A stretch of DNA of 64,000 nucleotides from Microplitis mediator (taxonomy: Eukaryota; Arthropoda; Insecta; Hymenoptera; Braconidae): NCBI RefSeq assembly GCF_029852145.1, contig NC_079975.1, positions 24,743,364-24,807,363 on the forward strand, in the 5' to 3' direction. The stretch's first letter is position 1. The number at the start of each line of letters is the position of its first letter. The notes beneath the pieces are model-generated. The model saw only the letters and a program-made list of their open reading frames with translations, did not search any database and was not told the DNA's origin. Shown here one piece after another: positions 37,101 through 44,951 of the stretch. Made by a program: the position numbers and the translations under genes.

Positions 37101-40100
37101 TCTTACTCAAAGGTAGGGGAGGAGGGGTAATTCAAATCTTACAATATCTTACAGTAGAGGGGAGGGCTAAAGTAGCTTCAAAAACGCCATATATAATTTA
37201 TGAATGGCTCCTTACGAAATAATAATTTATTTTTTATAAATCTACCATTCGAAAACGATTAGTGAGAAAAATCTAGAATATGACATGCAAGCTTTCAATA
37301 AGAACTGAAAGATAAACACAAACAGGTAACTAAAGGAATACTTTGCTTCAAGGGTTGTTGAGTAAACAGAAATATGCTCGCGTGTAAATATTGAAAAATG
37401 TTGTAACAATGATGTTTTATTATATTTTTAAATATTTTATTGAAAATGTATGTAAATAATTCAAAAAATTCCTAAAATATTTACATACTGTTCAACATAT
37501 TAAAATATGTAAATTGTGACCTATTTTTCATTATATTCATTTTATAAAATAAAATTGTCTGCTAAATATAAAAAAAAACATCCATGGGTAATAATTTTTA
37601 TTATTTGATCCCGAGGAATGATGATAATATCTAACTACACACGGACGAATTATTTTGCTGCTTTCGCGCTTGAGGTGTGCAATACTTACTCAAGTCGTCC
37701 GCGGCCCGTGGTAGTTGGATACTGCTGCTCTTCACTGATCAAAGCTCGTGTAATTGAGTCATTAGCCTCCTCCTGCTGATCGAGAAACAAAAAAGAGCCT
37801 TGATTCTTCGACTAAACGGTAATATCAATTACACTACGTGTTAAATCGTAACGACAACGCCTGTCGAATTACTTAGGTACCTCGGTGAAGAATACTTGAG
37901 TTTTCTCGAGAACATGTTGTAATTCCGATAGCTCCAAATAGTTACTCTTCAAATTTACTGCATTGTGAGTTAACTCTAGTATATCATGTTCCGTCTTCTC
38001 AATGTGCGCCTGAAATATATTTTTTGTTTTTTATAATTAAAATTATCTATTTAATTGAGTATCAAATAATTATTGTTACTGTTTTTGAATAAAACTATAT
38101 ATTATTTTAATTATTTATGTTTTAATATATTGCCATAATAAAAATAAGACCTCAAGATCAATAACTTCACGTGGAATTGGTGCTCGAGGTAAATCACCAA
38201 AGATTTCAGTAACTGGTACAGCTTCTTTTTTTACTTCTGATTCGATGTAACGAAGCTTTCGTTCCATTTCGTCACAACGTCGAACCTCATTTACAAATTT
38301 ACGTTGAAAATAATTTACACTGCTATTCAACTGTAAATGAATATATAATAATAAATCAAATTTAACTATATATTTATAATTTATTAACTTATAATTTACA
38401 ATGTGTCAGTATACGTCATTAGGACAACTTATTATAAATTATGTTTATTTATGGAACTGTCATTTGATATTTTTTATTTTTAAAGTTAATATTTGACTTT
38501 TCGACGAATTAATGAAAAACAAATATAACAATTTATCAAAAGTAAATATCATCAGTTTTATCAATTTATATCGTAAAAATAACAATTTTTATTGTTTTTT
38601 TATAAAAATTCTTGAGATATATTTCTTTTGCGACCATGAATTATTTTTTTACATAATTTTTTTTAAAATAATAGTTAAAATTTTAATACTATCGTTATGG
38701 TAATTTTTAGGTCTGAAGCATTTCTACACTAAATTTTTCAGTTTTTCAAAAATCTGCAGACGTTTGCACGATAATTACTTTATGAGAGAAAAAAATGCAT
38801 AGTAATCTGAATGACGATGACTTAGGTCATATGGAAAGATAGTTCGCTGAACTATTTTTAATAGTTAATGGTACTACGTGTTAGTGCTCGATACTACTAC
38901 AAAATAGTAACATCGACTATGCTTTTATTTTTTTTATTTTTACACGGAGAGAAATTTATGGTAACAATTACAATATATTATGGGAATGGGAAACATAACG
39001 CATAGTAACCGGTTTTTTTGAAATGTCGATTATAGGAACGACACCCATATATATTATAGTATTCATTACTATAATATTATAGTAATCGTTATCATAATAT
39101 TATAGTAACCATTACCATAGGGGAGGAGGGGATAAAGTGGGCCCCCGGAAGCAAAGTAGGCCCTTCAAAATTTTCTATACGCCAATAAATTCGGACGGAT
39201 AATAAGCTTATCGAAATTTTTTATATAATGCGGGCTAAAATAGTCCACCAAAACTGTTCATTAAGAACCGTTTTCAGATAATTTTGTCCAAGCTTTTCTC
39301 TGAGATAAAAACCCTAAACGCTAAATAAAGACACAGACCCGATGCTTTACTCTATGAACTAGCGAAGTGCACTTCAATTTTTTGACAACTTCCATTTGTT
39401 TACGAGAAAAGCTTGGACAAAGTTTCCATTTACTGTACAAGTGCAACAAAGATAGTACCGTTTATCCACTTGAGTGCGAATAGAGAAACAAATGAAAACG
39501 CGCCTTAAATATAATTTATTAAGAAAGTAAAAGATAATAAAATTACGTTTTAAAGTAATATCGCAGCAGACTATTAAAATGACTTCTATATTATTAAAAT
39601 ACGATTGTTTTATAGTTATTTGCAAGTATCACACGTGTAAAGAATAAAAAATATCAAATCCGAAATTTTTTGCAAGGCCCACTTTGCCCCTAATTTTTGA
39701 TTTTTCAATTTTAATGGACGCAGCGTAATGGAGTGAAAATAAGTATCGAGGGTCTAAAGAGAAGTAAACGCGTAAAAAAAATTAATGATATTATAATTAT
39801 TTTCCTTAAGGGGCCCACTCTGCCCCCCTTCCCCCTACATTATGGGATTGATTACCATAATATTATGGGAATAGTTACCATAGCAAATAGGGTTTATTCC
39901 CATATGCACTTAGAAACTGTCACAATATGGTTATAGGATTGGTTCCTATTTGCTTATGGGAACTGTTACCATAATGATGGGAATTATTCCCATACTTATG
40001 GGAACTTTTACCAGAAAGTATGGGCCTATATCCCATAATTCCAAGTAATCATTACCATAACGGTATGGGATGATATTTCATAAACGTACTAGGAACAGTT

Positions 40101-40346
40101 ACCATAAATTTCTCTCCGTGTATATAGTTTATCTCCAGTAAAATTTGTATTTCTGACTCGAACTCAGTATTTTTTAAATTTAAAATAACAAGCATCAATT
40201 CATAAGACAATTATTAATCATTCACTTACGTCGCGAAATTGAACAGTTCCGGTCTCTCCGAGTTCCGAGACGGAAAGATAGGCTGCCTCCGGCTGAATGA
40301 ACAGCTGGCATAAGGCCATCTCCTCACTTCTAAACATGCTACCCAT
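25063..40346 (-). CDS. Vha100: V-type proton ATPase 116 kDa subunit a (complete, 13 coding exons)
   Basis: Subunit a of the membrane V0 sector of the V-ATPase: it forms the half-channels that pass protons to the c-ring and links V0 to the V1 motor. Coding exons in transcript order: 40230-40346, 38151-38330, 37881-38009, 37690-37775, 35699-35825, 35387-35563, 35091-35303, 33830-34043, 33319-33745, 31881-32008, 29746-30002, 27488-27900, 25063-25168. All junctions are GT-AG, phases join, and the product is 857 aa, normal for the family. Residues 1 to about 390 are the cytosolic arm ([40 protein letters not shown]). The rest is membrane ([66 protein letters not shown]). The essential proton-path Arg in [14 protein letters not shown] is Arg753; Glu810 and Arg820 are also kept. 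An in-frame TAA at 40359-40361 fixes the start. Long introns are full of transposons; the reading frame is intact. Confidence 0.96.
25314..26061. mobile_element. GC-tipped MITE-like element, subfamily 3 (GCAGAGCGGCC), copy 1, Vha100 intron
   Basis: TA-flanked. Left tip GGGGAGGGTGGGGCAGAG; right tip CTCTGCCCCACCCTCCCC, a near-perfect inverted repeat of about 28 bp. Inside are two GGGGCAAAATGGAC words. Very similar to 27971-28720, in the same orientation. Confidence 0.85.
26071..27063. mobile_element. 1 kb foldback element, GGGTGTTTC ends, Vha100 intron
   Basis: TA-flanked. Two arms of almost 500 bp are inverted copies of each other, meeting near 26568. Ends are GGGTGTTTC and GAAACACCC. The opposing open frames at 26338-26556 and 26580-26798 start with the same residues because they are the two arms. 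Confidence 0.85.
27488..27900 (-). CDS. Vha100: Vha100 coding exon 12 (residues 686-823)
   Basis: Acceptor TTTTTCAG, donor ATTG/GTAAGT. Encodes a His/Asn/Asp/Glu-rich cytosolic loop (about 697-727) and the two proton-path helices with Arg753, Glu810 and Arg820. Confidence 0.96.
27971..28720. mobile_element. GC-tipped MITE-like element, subfamily 3, copy 2, Vha100 intron
   Basis: TA-flanked, same structure and orientation as 25314-26061, with only scattered differences by eye (mostly homopolymer lengths). Lies in the intron on the other side of coding exon 12. Confidence 0.85.
28925..28975 (+). repeat. CTGAAGA...GGAACG repeat-end fragment
   Basis: Reads CCCTGAAGAAGTTAACAAAG then TTGACGGAACGTTGG. 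It resembles the CTGA-stem-GAAACG ends seen at 7350-7380 and 47425-47450. It looks like a retroelement or ribozyme-like relic; nothing more is visible. Confidence 0.3.
29055..29725. mobile_element. AGGTAGTTGTC MITE-like element, copy 2, Vha100 intron
   Basis: Near-identical partner of 19361-20030, in the same orientation on the plus strand. Its right end lies about 20 bp from the exon 11 splice donor at 29745. Confidence 0.8.
29746..30002 (-). CDS. Vha100: Vha100 coding exon 11 (residues 600-685)
   Basis: Acceptor ATTTTTAG, donor AAG/GTAAAA. Encodes [20 protein letters not shown] and the helix [19 protein letters not shown], then a basic tail NKSSKKNK. A transposon ends about 20 bp into the following intron. 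Confidence 0.93.
30063..30224. mobile_element. small CCCTG-ended MITE-like element, Vha100 intron
   Basis: The left arm CCCTGTTTAAAAATATTG is matched inversely by CAATATTTTTAATCAGGG at the right end, and pairing continues inward for roughly 30 bp. Confidence 0.6.
31085..31533. mobile_element. CCCTAACGGACC element with ACGGTAA palindrome array, Vha100 intron
   Basis: TA-flanked. Ends CCCTAACGGACCTAAATTA and CAGGTCTGCTAGGG. The interior is a degenerate array of ACGGTAAATTTACCGT-type palindromes. The copy at 48564-48951 is in the opposite orientation. Confidence 0.75.
31881..32008 (-). CDS. Vha100: Vha100 coding exon 10 (residues 557-600)
   Basis: Acceptor is a T run plus TTAG, donor AAGAG/GTAACA. 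Encodes [17 protein letters not shown] and the helix ending [10 protein letters not shown]. Confidence 0.92.
32128..33280. repeat. foldback-bounded segment in Vha100 intron
   Basis: TTTTTGTGACAG with CTACATTTAGTGCCTAT on the left (32130-32184) is matched inversely by ATAGGCGCTAAATGTCGTAG and CTGTCACAAAAA on the right (33230-33275). It encloses about 1.1 kb that includes a GC-rich hairpin at 32280-32326. Confidence 0.5.
32280..32326. repeat. GC-rich hairpin in Vha100 intron
   Basis: GGTCCGTTTGGCT is complementary (one bulge) to AGCCGAACGGACC, around a loop containing GCGCGCGC. Possibly a transposon remnant. Confidence 0.4.
33319..33745 (-). CDS. Vha100: Vha100 coding exon 9 (residues 415-557)
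   Basis: Acceptor TATTTAG, donor TTGT/GTAAGT. Encodes helices 2 to 4, including [20 protein letters not shown] and [20 protein letters not shown]. Confidence 0.95.
33830..34043 (-). CDS. Vha100: Vha100 coding exon 8 (residues 344-415)
   Basis: Acceptor TTTTTAG, donor CATG/GTAAGA. Encodes [27 protein letters not shown] and the first membrane helix [15 protein letters not shown]. Confidence 0.95.
34081..35070. repeat. degenerate GATTGAAATCGATCGAAT minisatellite filling a Vha100 intron
   Basis: Nearly the whole intron between coding exons 7 and 8 is an array of imperfect units such as GATTGAAACCGATCGAATTT and GATGGAATCCAATGGACTCC. It starts at CCCTCGTTAAAAACTCC, like other CCCTG-ended elements. 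Not CRISPR: units are degenerate and there are no unique spacers. Confidence 0.75.
35091..35303 (-). CDS. Vha100: Vha100 coding exon 7 (residues 273-343)
   Basis: Acceptor TATACAG, donor TCG/GTAAGT. Encodes [30 protein letters not shown] and [10 protein letters not shown]. This exon is too early-terminated for a simple open-frame search starting at Met. Confidence 0.95.
35387..35563 (-). CDS. Vha100: Vha100 coding exon 6 (residues 214-272)
   Basis: Acceptor GCTTCAG, donor TTA/GTAAGT. Encodes [19 protein letters not shown] to RTRLEDLNL. Confidence 0.95.
35699..35825 (-). CDS. Vha100: Vha100 coding exon 5 (residues 171-213)
   Basis: Acceptor TTTTAG, donor ACG/GTGAGA. Encodes the highly conserved [18 protein letters not shown] and [11 protein letters not shown] stretch, ending EDPNT. 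Confidence 0.95.
35946..36946. mobile_element. 1 kb foldback element, GGATGGTCGTTAAAAA ends, Vha100 intron
   Basis: TA-flanked. GGATGGTCGTTAAAAATTA at the left is inverted at the right as TAATTTTTAACGACCACTC with small changes. Long arms pair (GATCAAAGTTCATTTTTCGA against its inverse near 36810). Interrupted by the element at 36306-36528. Confidence 0.75.
36306..36528. mobile_element. CACAGAAAAAAAG element, copy 2 (nested)
   Basis: TA-flanked with CACAGAAAAAAAGG and CTTTTTTTCTGTG ends and CAAGAA/TTCTTG palindromes inside. Nested in the 1 kb foldback. Confidence 0.8.
37113..37180. repeat. GC-tipped element scraps
   Basis: Two short GGGGAGGAGGGG-like tips (about 37117 and 37157), with GGGCTAAAGTAGC, look like remnants of the GGGGAGG group without a matching other end. 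Confidence 0.35.
37690..37775 (-). CDS. Vha100: Vha100 coding exon 4 (residues 143-171)
   Basis: Acceptor GATCAG, donor GA/GTAAGT. Encodes [12 protein letters not shown] to GRGRL and two bases of Glu171. This is the variable linker before [17 protein letters not shown]. Confidence 0.9.
37881..38009 (-). CDS. Vha100: Vha100 coding exon 3 (residues 100-142)
   Basis: Acceptor TTTCAG, donor GAG/GTACCT. Encodes the coiled-coil-like [13 protein letters not shown] to VFFTE part of the N-terminal arm. Confidence 0.92.
38151..38330 (-). CDS. Vha100: Vha100 coding exon 2 (residues 40-99)
   Basis: Starts [15 protein letters not shown] after acceptor TTTACAG. Ends at ...VIDLE with donor GAG/GTCTTA, a very poor match beyond the GT. 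Homology of the join (DLE then AHIEKTE) supports it anyway. Confidence 0.9.
39120..39835. mobile_element. GC-tipped MITE-like element, subfamily 4, copy 2 (nested level 2)
   Basis: TA-flanked. Starts GGGGAGGAGGGG, ends GCCCCCCTTCCCCC. The body matches 11084-11601 apart from the insertion at 39265-39504. Confidence 0.8.
39265..39504. mobile_element. piggyBac-like MITE with TTAA duplication (nested level 3)
   Basis: A 240 bp segment between TTAA (39261-39264) and TTAA (39505-39508). It is absent at the matching point of 11084-11601. Contains AGCGAAGTGCACTTCAATT and GTGCAACAAAGATAGTACCG as in 19027-19265. Confidence 0.8.
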
Positions 40347-40370
40347 GTTTGATGCAAGTTATGTCGTTCC
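40230..40370 (-). CDS. Vha100: Vha100 first coding exon (residues 1-39) with 24 nt of leader
   Basis: ATG at 40346-40344 in context CAAACATGG. Acceptor TTACAG lies just before 40370, showing that an upstream non-coding exon exists. The donor is GTAAGT at 40229. Encodes the start of the N-terminal arm, ending VQFRD. Confidence 0.93.
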
Positions 40371-40828
40371 CTGTAACAACAATAACCTTAAATCAATTTT
40401 TATATTATTTTCTCTGACATAGAATAAAAAAACAATTATAACTCGCAACATAAATTAACAAGTCGTCAAAGATTATCACACCAATAAAGTTATCAAAGAT
40501 TACGTCATTGATATCAAAATGGTGCAATGTAGAAACCTTTTTTTTATCAACGACAAATATTAAAAATCCAAAACATTTTCTTGTTAAAAAAAAAGTAAAT
40601 TTTGACTTACAATAGATTTGAACTAATATTCTCTTTCTTTTCATACATTCAATAATAAATTTATCGTCTATATGCAATAGAAGTTATATATTATGCCATC
40701 ATATTATCATAAAAGAGAAGTCAAGAGATTTAACTCGTGACATTGTACGTTTAATATGTCATATAGTCACATGACAAAGTACTTTAAGTTTCAATGGCAT
40801 TAAATTTATAATAATTTTATCTTGTTAA

Positions 40829-40829
<1 letters not shown>

Positions 40830-40894
<65 letters not shown>
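40830..40894. repeat. (TA)n microsatellite
   Basis: A TA run of about 65 bp. Open frames on both strands here are artefacts of it. Confidence 0.95.
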
Positions 40895-40910
<16 letters not shown>

Positions 40911-41530
40911 AGGCCATCTAAGAATTTTTAAATTATCACATGTATATCGCGTTACAGATGCCATAAGGGCGTATAAAATTTTTTTTTTTTTGAAATTGAC
41001 GTAATTATGTTCGATAAGTATCATAGAGACGAAAATAGGATATTAAATTTTATATAAAACAACATATTATTATTTTTTATGATACTCGGATAATCAACGG
41101 AAATTATTTTTTATGGCGACATGTTTTGATATATCAAGGTTGACATTGATGCATATAATATAATTATTCTCATTGTCACACTAACATAACTAGCATATAT
41201 ATTTTTCATTAAATATATAAACAATTGTTATTATTAATGCTACTATTTTTCAAAAAGATTTAAACACTGATAAATAATTCACACTAATACGTCTATATTT
41301 ATTTTTATATTTATATATGACTTACTTATAAATGGATTTTGTAAATTTCTATAACTGTAGTTACTACTACACAGTGTAAAAAGAGCGGTGTTAAAAATGA
41401 ACTCAATTTAACACCGCGCGGTGTTAAAATAAAACAACACCATCTAGGCGGTGTTAAAATACCGGTGATCGATAGGTGTAAAAAATGTATTACATATATA
41501 AAAATATAAAAATTTAATTGAAATTATCTG

Positions 41531-41732
41531 CACACAAAAAAAAATTCTCGACTGAAGGTAAATATTCTTGACTCAAGAAAATTTTTTTGGGAGACCTAAA
41601 TTTTCTCAGATAAAGTAGAAATCTTCTCAGACCAAGACGAATTCTCTTGGCTCAAGAAAATCTTGACTTGGTTCCCGAAAACGTTTGTCTTCAAAAATAT
41701 TTTCTTGACTCAAGATATCTGTTTTTTCTGTG
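41531..41732. mobile_element. CACAGAAAAAAAG element, copy 4, eroded (nested)
   Basis: Ends CACACAAAAAAAAATTC and TGTTTTTTCTGTG, with CTTGACTCAAGAA palindromes inside. The TA flanks are no longer intact. Confidence 0.65.
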
Positions 41733-41887
41733 TCGAGGAAATTTAAATTTTGCTATATACTTATTCAAATAATTATTTGTGTTATACATCATTTATTTAA
41801 AAATTACACAATTTTACGCTCATGATTTCAATTACCAATACTTTAACTAATTAATTAAAATGCTGTCTAACTGTAGTGATCGAGTAA

Positions 41888-42263
41888 CCCTGATTAAACA
41901 ACTGAATTCGATCGAATTTAACAGAATTAAATTTTTAATTCTATTTAATTCAGATAAATTCTGTTAATTCGGTACCGAACTTAAAAATGAATTCTATCTA
42001 ATTCGGCAGGAAAACCAGAATTTGTCCAAATTAAAACGAATTTAAATAATTCTATTCGGTTTAATTCGAAAATAATAATCCAATTTCTGGTTCTGAATCC
42101 GAATTAAACTGAATTAAAACGAATTTGAAATTTTTAAATGGGTTTCATTCTGTTTAATTCAAATTCAAATTTTCAATTCAGTTGAATTCTGTTTTGAAGA
42201 ATTCGACAGAATATAACAGAATTAAAATTTTTAATTCGGTTGAATTCAGTTGTTTAATCAGGG
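41888..42263. mobile_element. CCCTGATTAAACAACTG element, copy 1 (nested)
   Basis: Terminal inverted repeat CCCTGATTAAACAACTG / CAGTTGTTTAATCAGGG. The interior is degenerate GAATTNAATTC words. Copy 2 is at 49625-50011. Confidence 0.8.
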
Positions 42264-42857
42264 AAGTAAAAATATTCACAAAGTAGAATATTTTAACACC
42301 AGTAAAGAATATTTACACGGGTGGTGGTGTTATTTTAACACCGCTTTCAGTGTTGAAATTTAACACAAAAAATTTTAACACCTACACCGCCTGGACTTAC
42401 CCCGGGTTTATTTTACAATGTAGTCAGTATTATTATAATAATTACCAAATTAATTTATTAATAAAAGTAAATACATTTAAATAAAATTCACAGTTGAATA
42501 TTTTATTGTTATTAAATATCTGGTTTAAGAAACACTCCGTTTGTCACTAATACAACTTGGGAACCTAAGGGTCTGGTTATAGAGTCCACCCGGATTTTAC
42601 AACAAAACTTCTCAAGTCCCTTCACAGATGCGTAACGAAATCTACTAAAGTGTTAACAAAATAACTGACCCTAATCAAAAATGACGGCTGAAGACATATG
42701 TTCCTTCAACTTACGAACTATAATATATTCGTTTAAAATTTTTATGTCAACTACACTAGAGAAAAAGGAATTTCTAACATTCAAACATTTCCCTATACTA
42801 AATAATACATGCTTATAGTTTTTTTAAATATTTCATAAAATACTAAAAAAAAAATTA

Positions 42858-44249
42858 CTCGGGAGCGGGGAGGGGGTAAATGGGCTGCTTAGACTTTGAA
42901 AACCTACGAATATTTTTTAGCCAAACAGGCTCCTAAAATTTTTTTAACAGAAATGATTAAAGAATTATGATAAGGGGCAAACTAGGTCACGAGTTCAACA
43001 GCATTACTAACTGAAATTCAATTTTTTCGAATTAATCGAATAGTAATTTAACAGAAAACTCTGAATAAAGTTATTTTAAGGTCCAAATCTTCACAAATCA
43101 CTATCAACTCTTTTTTATATTAAATAGATAGCAAAAAGTTTCAAAACTTAAAACAAGCGAGAAACATATATTGAGTTTTGTTGGGGGCCCGTTTTGCCCA
43201 ACTTTTCAGGATTTTTTAATTTTGATAGACACGGCAAATTACCCGTATGAAAATAACATATATGTGGCCAATTTAACTATATTTTCTGATATATTTTTTT
43301 TTATATTAAAAAATATAATATTCATCATATACGAGTCCGTATATGTTTAGCATATAGAAAATATATATGTCAATCATATACAAAAAATATATTTTTATCA
43401 TATATGAAAATATATATTCTTGTTATATACGAAAACTATATTTTTATCATACATAAAAATATATATTTCTATCATATACGAAAAATATATTTTGATTATA
43501 TATAAAAACATATATTTATATTGTGTATGGAAAAAAAAAAGTTTCTTATTCGTATGACCAACTCTAATTAAATTAGATCTAAATTTTAATATACTCTTTA
43601 AATTGCAGTTAAAATTTTCAAAATTAGTTAATTTGATGCGAATATATATACCCATATACATATACATACACCGAATAAAATATATGCTTAAATATAACAA
43701 AGAAAATATATGGTGCCATATATAATATAAATTATATGCTACCATATATTTTATTTCATATAAAAATTATATATTTTTTGAATATAAAAGGAAATATATC
43801 AATACAATATATTATAAGGTAAACGTAAATGTATATATAGCTTAATATAAAAAACATATAAGTTACATATATGGAATACATATATTTACTACTGTATGTA
43901 ATTTTATGTTAAATCGACCAAAATCTCTATATGATTTTTTATAATATACAATATAATATGTCATATATTTTTTTATTGCAAACATATATGATTTTATATA
44001 TTTTAACCATATATTGTTTTTTCATACGGGTAACATCAAAAACTCAGCAGAAGGAAAAAAAAAGTGAAACAAGCTGAAAAACTCACATTATAAAAATTTT
44101 TCGAGGGCGGCCCATTTTGCCTCCCATTTTTAAATTTCTTATTTTTAATGGACAGAACAAATTAAGGTCAAATACTTGGCAAGGGAGTAAAAACACAGGA
44201 TTTGAAATTTTTTTCTTAAGTGGTCCATTTTGCCCCCCCCCCCTTCCTC
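42858..44249. mobile_element. GC-tipped MITE-like element, subfamily 5, split by an AT-rich element
   Basis: Begins CTCGGGAGCGGGGAGGGGG and ends TTGCCCC plus a C run and TTCCTC. Contains GGGGCAAACTAGG and GTCCATTTTGCCCC, words of the GC-tipped group. Interrupted at 43241-44031. Confidence 0.6.
43241..44031. mobile_element. AT-rich CCCGTATG element, complete (nested)
   Basis: Perfect terminal inversion ACCCGTATGAAAA / TTTTCATACGGGT with TA at both sides. 791 bp of CATATATG-rich sequence matching 21974-23018. The long minus-strand open frame here is a low-complexity artefact. Confidence 0.85.
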
Positions 44250-44902
44250 TATAATAGATGCAATATTAATTTTGTTTTATCACAACAATAAAGTTTAAGC
44301 TCACTTATGTTTGTTTTTTAGTTTTAATGTCCTTGGAAGAAAATTGATAAGACTTCTGAGCAAGTAGGATAGAATAATATACGTTTTATCAAGTGATGTG
44401 TGAACACAGCACTTAGTAAGATTAAATTAAACGATAAATAGACTTTGAGATAATAAAACTACTTTTGTAATCGCATTTTTTAATTAAAGTTAATTATTAA
44501 TTTCTTAGTTATTTTATTAATTTTCATCAATTAAATAATATTAAGTAAACAAATTTGCAGATTAATTATTTTATCTCAATACGAAATTAGTACACATCAG
44601 TATAAAAATTTACTACAATGATTTTAAATGCAGATCACAATACACTTATATTTTTAATCAAATAAAAATATATATTATACGCTTCTGTTTTTTTTTTTTT
44701 TTTTTTTCAATTATATAATTATTAATTATTTATTCTCTCCAACAAATATATGTAAGAGTTGCATAAAGCTTGAGAATAACAAGTAACAGTGATAAAGTTT
44801 AAAAAAAAAAAAAATCCATTTACTTGGTTTGACTGACTTTAAAAATTGACATGAATAAATTTACGAGATCGAAGAAATTCAATAGCCGTTTTATAAACTT
44901 AC

Positions 44903-44951
44903 GATTGACGTTGCACTCTGTCACGTGCAATAGCTGTAATTCCGCCACGTG
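44903..44951 (-). promoter_or_regulatory. Vha100: candidate Vha100 promoter/leader exon with two CACGTG E-boxes
   Basis: On the minus strand, CTCACGTGG (core 44946-44951) and GCACGTGAC (core 44922-44927) are 24 bp apart, followed by a strong donor ATC/GTAAGT at 44902. TCACGTG is the core of the CLEAR/M-box bound by MiT/TFE factors (Mitf in flies), which are known to control V-ATPase genes. The site is 4.5 kb upstream of the firm leader acceptor at 40371. Confidence 0.5.

Larger units (their letters stand above)
38943..40120. mobile_element. CACGGAGAGAAATTT element, copy 2, Vha100 intron, host of nested elements
   Basis: TA-flanked with perfect ends CACGGAGAGAAATTT and AAATTTCTCTCCGTG. It keeps a few ATGGTAATGGTTACC-type palindromes at both edges. 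The middle is replaced by the element at 39120-39835, itself interrupted at 39265-39504. Confidence 0.85.
41370..42420. mobile_element. composite element with GGTGTTAAAAT palindromes and two nested inserts
   Basis: TA-flanked. Left end CACAGTGTAAAAAGAGC; right end TTTTACAATG. Both edges carry GGTGTTAAAAT/ATTTTAACACC words. Nested inside are 41531-41732 and 41888-42263. Confidence 0.6.
40371..44902 (-). other. Vha100: predicted Vha100 leader intron (repeat-filled)
   Basis: The acceptor at 40371-40372 is firm. The donor at 44902 is inferred from GTAAGT next to E-boxes. The stretch holds a TA array, the composite element at 41370-42420 and the nested element at 42858-44249, and no coding sequence. 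Confidence 0.5.
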
